A program made the position numbers and the translations under genes. Below are positions 8,253 to 11,593 of a stretch of 11,593 bases of DNA, piece by piece. The DNA lies in NCBI GenBank assembly GCA_937916025.1, contig CALGGX010000527.1, positions 1-11,593 on the forward strand, written 5' to 3'. Origin of the DNA: an uncultured Selenomonadales bacterium (lineage in GTDB: Bacteria > Bacillota_C > Negativicutes > Selenomonadales > Selenomonadaceae). Positions within the stretch are counted from its first letter, which is position 1; each line of letters starts with the position of its first letter. The notes beneath the pieces were generated by a model. That model was given only the letters and a program-made list of their open reading frames with translations. It had not been told where the DNA came from and did not search any database.

Positions 8253-8627
8253 ATGGGCAGAATTTTCATCAGCGAAGACAAACAGTCGATGGTCATGTTG
8301 CTGAAAGGCAATGCGGAGTCAATCAATAACGGCTCGAAAATGACGCCGTTGCCGGCAAATACCGTCGATGCGGCGAAGGAGAAGCACGTTCCCGCCGTCG
8401 AAGTCAACGGCAAAAAAATCAGCGTGAAGGTCGGGAGCGTCGCGCATCCAATGACGGAAGCGCATCTGATCGAGTGGATTTATCTGCAGACGAAAAAAGG
8501 CGGGCAATACCGCCATTTGACGCCGTCCGACAAACCGGAAGCAGAGTTCATCGTTGCCGAGGACGACGAGCCGATCGCCGTTTACGAGCACTGTAACTTG
8601 CACGGGCTTTGGAAAGCTGACATTTGA
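8253..8627 (+). CDS. Superoxide reductase (desulfoferrodoxin family) lacking the cysteine iron site
   Basis: This protein of 124 residues should reduce superoxide to hydrogen peroxide in the cytosol, an oxygen-defence role typical of anaerobes. The catalytic iron site (centre II) is complete: H45, H65, H71, C114 and H117, plus the conserved E43-K44 next to the first ligand (motifs [28 protein letters not shown]). The N-terminal domain aligns in length with the desulforedoxin domain of two-iron desulfoferrodoxins, but the positions expected for CxxC and CC are S7, K10, N25 and N26, so centre I cannot form. This resembles class III enzymes such as that of Treponema pallidum. A strong ribosome binding site (GGAGGAGGAGAG, 8238-8249) precedes the ATG. 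It sits between ribBA and ribH on the same strand, so co-transcription is likely. The family is sure; the electron donor is unknown. Confidence 0.94.
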   Translation: MGRIFISEDKQSMVMLLKGNAESINNGSKMTPLPANTVDAAKEKHVPAVEVNGKKISVKVGSVAHPMTEAHLIEWIYLQTKKGGQYRHLTPSDKPEAEFIVAEDDEPIAVYEHCNLHGLWKADI

Positions 8628-8640
8628 TCGGAGGCGCGAC

Positions 8641-9108
8641 ATGCCGAACGTTTTTGAAGGAAAAATTACCGGACGCGGATTGAAATTCGCAATCGTCGTT
8701 TCGAGATTTAACGAATTCATCACGTCGAAACTGCTCGGCGGCGCGCTCGATGTTCTCAAACGCCATGAAACTGCCGATAATGACATCGACGTTGTGTGGG
8801 TGCCGGGCGCGTTTGAAATTCCGTTGCTTGCAAAAAAACTCGCATCCGGCGGAAAATACAACGCCGTCATTTGCCTCGGCGCGGTCATTCGCGGCTCAAC
8901 CACGCATTACGACTACGTCTGCAATGAAGTGTCGAAAGGCATTGCGGCAGTGGGGCTGTCGACAGGCGTGCCGACAATCTTCGGCGTCGTCACGACCGAG
9001 AACATCGAGCAGGCGATCGAACGCGCCGGTACCAAAGCCGGAAATAAAGGTTCCGATGCTGCCGTCAGTGCAATGGAAATGGCGAATTTGTTGAAGTCGC
9101 TCGATTAA
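8641..9108 (+). CDS. ribH: RibH: 6,7-dimethyl-8-ribityllumazine synthase
   Basis: This enzyme condenses the RibBA-made dihydroxybutanone phosphate with the ribityl-aminopyrimidine to form lumazine, the last step before riboflavin synthase; family members assemble as pentamers or 60-subunit shells. At 155 residues it has normal length. Visible motifs are [13 protein letters not shown] (16-28), VPGAFEIP (54-61), [17 protein letters not shown] (80-96) with catalytic H89, and [11 protein letters not shown] (127-137) with the phosphate-binding R128. The ATG at 8641 is chosen over an in-frame ATG at 8554 because the latter lies inside the reductase gene, while GGAGG (8630-8634) sits 6 bases before 8641 and the family's usual N terminus starts there. 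It begins 13 bases after the reductase stop. Its last 4 bases overlap the end of the convergent methyltransferase gene. Confidence 0.96.
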   Translation: MPNVFEGKITGRGLKFAIVVSRFNEFITSKLLGGALDVLKRHETADNDIDVVWVPGAFEIPLLAKKLASGGKYNAVICLGAVIRGSTTHYDYVCNEVSKGIAAVGLSTGVPTIFGVVTTENIEQAIERAGTKAGNKGSDAAVSAMEMANLLKSLD

Positions 9109-9812
9109 ACTTTGACGGCGGTGATCGCAAACAGTGCAATCCGATCGAAGTCGAGATTTTTGTCGACGTGCACGAGCGGCGAAATGTCTTCGTCAATCGA
9201 CACGTCAAAACCAATTGAATGTAAGAAGGCGGCATCCCATTGCGGACGCCGTTTTTTGCTGATCGACAATGCGTCTTTGATCGCGCCGCATTCGTCGAGT
9301 TGCGTTTCATTCACACCCGAATTCGAGCAGGTCGATACGTCAAAAAAATTCTTGTCGCCGTAATCGGAATCAAAATTCAACAATATCCCGTCCGACTTCA
9401 GCACACGATGCCATTCGCGATACGCCGTTTCAACGTCCGGCAATGTCCAAGTCAAATTCCGACTGATCACGACGTCGAATGATTCATCGATGAAATTCAG
9501 TCGTTGCGCATTCATCGACAGAAACTCCGCGCGGACTTTGAAATACTTCGCATTGCGCCGCGCCTGCCCGAGCATTTCTTCGGACATGTCGATGCCCGTA
9601 ACTTCATTGCCGAGTTTCGACAGCAATATCGCAAAAAAACCCGCGCCGGTTCCCACGTCCAAAATCTTCAACGGACGCCGCGCGGAAATTTTTTTGTTAA
9701 TGTAATCGAGCCACGCTTCGGCTGAAATGCTTTCAAGTTCACGCCGTCGGGCATCGCTGAAATTTTCGCTCCGAGCATTCCAATATTTTTCAATCCGATT
9801 TTCGATATTCAT
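9105..9812 (-). CDS. Class I SAM-dependent methyltransferase
   Basis: This 235-residue cytosolic enzyme should transfer a methyl group from S-adenosylmethionine to an unknown acceptor. The SAM-binding Rossmann core is clear: motif [12 protein letters not shown] (50-60), the acidic residue ending strand 2 (D75 in GIDMS), [15 protein letters not shown] (112-126) and the [13 protein letters not shown] strand (135-147). It resembles methyltransferases often found beside peptide/nickel-type ABC transporter genes, and here it directly follows such an ATPase gene. The start is taken as ATG at 9812, which shares one base with the upstream TGA (TGATG) and has GGAGG 7 bases upstream; a TTG at 9815 in the same frame would add one residue but is less likely. 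Translational coupling with the ATPase is expected. The substrate cannot be read from the sequence. Confidence 0.88.
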   Translation of the reverse strand: MNIENRIEKYWNARSENFSDARRRELESISAEAWLDYINKKISARRPLKILDVGTGAGFFAILLSKLGNEVTGIDMSEEMLGQARRNAKYFKVRAEFLSMNAQRLNFIDESFDVVISRNLTWTLPDVETAYREWHRVLKSDGILLNFDSDYGDKNFFDVSTCSNSGVNETQLDECGAIKDALSISKKRRPQWDAAFLHSIGFDVSIDEDISPLVHVDKNLDFDRIALFAITAVKV

Positions 9813-10555
9813 CAATTCGCCTCCGTCAAAAACAAATTCGCCGCCAATAATTCGCGCGTAAATTCCGATTGCGGCACGGCAATCACTTCATCGACGCGCC
9901 CGCTCTCGACAATTCTGCCGTCATGCATTACGAGTACGCGCTCGGCAATCGTCGGCAACAGCGCGAGATCATGCGTGATGAACAGCAACGCAATCGACTT
10001 TTCGGAGTTCAATCGACGAAGCAACTCGATCACTTGCGCCTGAACGTCAACGTCCAATGCCGAAGTCGCCTCGTCGCATATCAGCAACTTCGGCTCGATT
10101 GCAATCGCTCGCGCTATCGCCGCGCGTTGACATTGCCCGCCGCTCACTTCATGCGGATATCGCCCCGCAATTTCGCCCGGCAATTCCACTTCCGACAGCA
10201 ATTGCACGACGCGCGAGTCAACGTCAGAAATTCCGAGATTGCGAAGCGGCTCGCCGATGCTCCAACCGAGCGTCCGACGCGGGTTGAAGGAATCCTCCGG
10301 CGATTGAAAGATCATCTGCATTTTTCGATACACCGCGCGGAGATTTGTCGAATGCGTAATGTCTTCGCCGTCAAAAACGATCTCGCCGCCGTCGGAATCG
10401 AGCATTCGAGTGATCAGTTTGACGAGCGTCGATTTGCCGCACCCGGATCTTCCCACAATGCCGAGGCGTCCGCCCGCATCGAGCGAAAAACTCACGCCGT
10501 CGAGCACCGTCCTGCCGCCGAATTTTTTTGTCAATCCTTCAACCGTCAACAGCAT
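9812..10555 (-). CDS. ABC transporter ATP-binding protein, peptide/nickel (Opp/Dpp/Nik) type
   Basis: This 247-residue nucleotide-binding subunit would power an importer at the inner face of the cytoplasmic membrane. All ABC motifs are intact: Walker A GRSGCGKST (35-43), Q-loop Q84 in FQSPEDSFNPR, signature VSGGQ (137-141), Walker B LLICDEATSALD (157-168) and the switch histidine H195 in ITHDLAL. The QSPEDSFNPR loop and the C-terminal FTRELLAA segment point to the OppF/DppF/NikE branch; the protein is short, without the long C-terminal extension of many members. The ATG at 10555 lies 3 bases after the stop of the TPR gene and has GGAG 9 bases upstream. Permeases, binding protein and partner ATPase are absent from the window, so the substrate (peptide, nickel or another metal complex) is unresolved. 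Confidence 0.92.
   Translation of the reverse strand: MLLTVEGLTKKFGGRTVLDGVSFSLDAGGRLGIVGRSGCGKSTLVKLITRMLDSDGGEIVFDGEDITHSTNLRAVYRKMQMIFQSPEDSFNPRRTLGWSIGEPLRNLGISDVDSRVVQLLSEVELPGEIAGRYPHEVSGGQCQRAAIARAIAIEPKLLICDEATSALDVDVQAQVIELLRRLNSEKSIALLFITHDLALLPTIAERVLVMHDGRIVESGRVDEVIAVPQSEFTRELLAANLFLTEAN
9820..9824 (-). promoter_or_regulatory. Ribosome binding site for the methyltransferase, inside the ATPase gene
   Basis: GGAGG on the minus strand (CCTCC on plus) lies 7 bases before the ATG at 9812 and within the last codons of the ATPase gene. Its spacing favours the ATG at 9812 over the TTG at 9815. Confidence 0.75.
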
Positions 10556-10558
10556 CGA

Positions 10559-11593
10559 TCACTTCTCCATCAATCGAAGGCATTCGGCATGAGCTTCCTT
10601 CGTGTCTTTGTAATTCGGCTCGAGCCGCAACGATTCGTCCAAATCCGAAAGCGCGAGTTGATATTCTTGCAACATCATGTAAGCCTGCGCCCGCTTCGTC
10701 AACGTTCTGAAGTCTGTCGGATATATCTTCAAAATCGCCGTGAAATCGTCGATTGCTTTCTGATATTCCTTCAACAGGCTGTAACATTCCCCGCGCATTT
10801 CCAGCGCGAAATAATCATTCGGCTTTAATTCGAGCACGCGCGAAACATCTTCGATCGCCTTTGCGTAATTTTTCAACCGCCAATATGCAATCCCGCGATC
10901 GGTGTAATAATCGATCTTATACGGCATCAACCCGATTGCTTTCGTGTATTCGACGACTGCGCGCTCGAAATTGTTCCGATGGAGATACACAACTCCGCGC
11001 TCGCGATACGCATCCGCCAAATTCGGGTTGAGTTCGATCGCCTTGTCAAAATCCGCCAGCGCACTCTCGCCGTTGTCTTCTGCAATAATAAGCAGATCGA
11101 TCCCGCGACGATAATACGAAAACGCTTCATGCGGCGCGAGTTCAATCGCCTTCGTGTAATCTTCGGCGGCAAGCTCAAATTCTTCAAGCGCATCATATCC
11201 GCAAGCCCTGCATTTATAAGCCGTGACACTCTGCGGATCAATTTTAATCAATCTGGTACAGTCAGCCACCGCATTTTGGAAGTCATTGAGCTCCGCAAAG
11301 GCTTGTGCGCGCCAAGAAAGTGCCGTCGGATCATCCGGTACGGATTTAAGAAACACGGTAAAATCGTCAACCGCATTTTGTTGTTTGTTTAAAAAGCAAT
11401 TCGCCAATCCCCGATTGAAAAATGACGAAGGCTCGTTCGGATTAAGCTCGATGGAACGCGTAAAATCCGCCGCCGCACGTTTATAATAATGCAGATTGTT
11501 GTAAGCAATGCCGCGATGAAAATATGCGTTGTCGTCTTCGGGATTCTTCTCGAGGTATTTTGTAAAATTTTTGATCGACAATTTGGGATGATC
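10559..11593 (-). CDS. TPR-repeat protein, 5'-partial at the window edge
   Basis: At least 344 residues are encoded; the frame stays open to the right edge and the sequence before the TTG at 11581 continues as a normal TPR helix, so the true start is outside the window. Nine consecutive tetratricopeptide repeats of 34 residues (one of 36) plus a partial tenth are visible. Each has the form P..A....G.AY..L..Y..A..D...AI.L.P (e.g. DNAYFHRGIAYNNL, DYYTDRGIAYWRLKNYAKAI). TPR solenoids bind partner proteins; no catalytic or membrane segment is visible in this portion. It is the first seen gene of a minus-strand unit with the ABC ATPase and methyltransferase, only 3 bases from the ATPase start. Its partner and role are unknown. 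Confidence 0.9.
   Translation of the reverse strand, partial: DHPKLSIKNFTKYLEKNPEDDNAYFHRGIAYNNLHYYKRAAADFTRSIELNPNEPSSFFNRGLANCFLNKQQNAVDDFTVFLKSVPDDPTALSWRAQAFAELNDFQNAVADCTRLIKIDPQSVTAYKCRACGYDALEEFELAAEDYTKAIELAPHEAFSYYRRGIDLLIIAEDNGESALADFDKAIELNPNLADAYRERGVVYLHRNNFERAVVEYTKAIGLMPYKIDYYTDRGIAYWRLKNYAKAIEDVSRVLELKPNDYFALEMRGECYSLLKEYQKAIDDFTAILKIYPTDFRTLTKRAQAYMMLQEYQLALSDLDESLRLEPNYKDTKEAHAECLRLMEK
10565..10568 (-). promoter_or_regulatory. Ribosome binding site for the ABC ATPase, inside the TPR gene
   Basis: GGAG on the minus strand (CTCC on plus) is 9 bases before the ATG at 10555 and lies within the last codons of the TPR gene, consistent with one polycistronic message. Confidence 0.6.

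Noticed and set aside
8554..8640. Upstream in-frame ATG that would lengthen RibH by 29 residues
   Set aside because: It lies within the superoxide reductase gene, and the extra residues are not part of lumazine synthases. GGAGG is correctly placed for the ATG at 8641.
9230..9257. Possible plus-strand terminator for ribH (GGCG...CGCC followed by GTTTTTT)
   Set aside because: The stem is only about 4 bp with a long loop, and it lies within the methyltransferase coding sequence about 120 bases after the ribH stop.
10351..10360. AATGCGTAAT matching the heptamer repeat, inside the ABC ATPase gene
   Set aside because: A single unit in a coding region that fits the protein frame; no tandem copies, so probably coincidence.

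Overview
The window reads as chromosome from an anaerobic diderm Firmicute, most likely a Negativicutes (Selenomonas-like) bacterium. This is inferred from four things: a giant calcium-repeat (RTX-type) protein, a signal-peptide-bearing autotransporter-like protein that implies an outer membrane, Firmicutes-style bifunctional RibBA, and a superoxide reductase. No rRNA, tRNA, CRISPR array or insertion sequence was seen. Coding density is very high.

Positions 1-6908 (+ strand) hold surface or secreted proteins. The first gene enters from the left edge already open and encodes at least 1753 residues, built from six related 'A' modules with RTX-type Gly/Asp repeats and two tandem 189-residue 'B' modules. 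Nine bases after its stop begins a 544-residue protein with a signal peptide, a beta-helix-like passenger, a proline-rich linker and only the beginning of an autotransporter beta-barrel, whose last residues nevertheless look like a final barrel strand. A rho-independent terminator closes this unit.

Positions 6965-9108 (+ strand) are a riboflavin unit: a near-consensus sigma-70 promoter with a very short leader, ribBA, a superoxide reductase whose rubredoxin-like iron site has lost all four cysteines, and ribH. ribD and riboflavin synthase (ribE) are not present, and there is no room for an FMN riboswitch. A tandem heptamer repeat lies between ribBA and the reductase gene.

Positions 9105-11593 (- strand) are a tightly packed operon read right to left: a TPR-repeat protein open at the right edge, a peptide/nickel-type ABC transporter ATPase, and a class I SAM-dependent methyltransferase. 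It converges on ribH with a 4-base overlap. The transporter's permeases and binding protein are not in the window.

The most interesting points are the module history of the giant protein, the apparent internal deletion in the neighbouring barrel, and the cysteine-less superoxide reductase embedded in a riboflavin operon.
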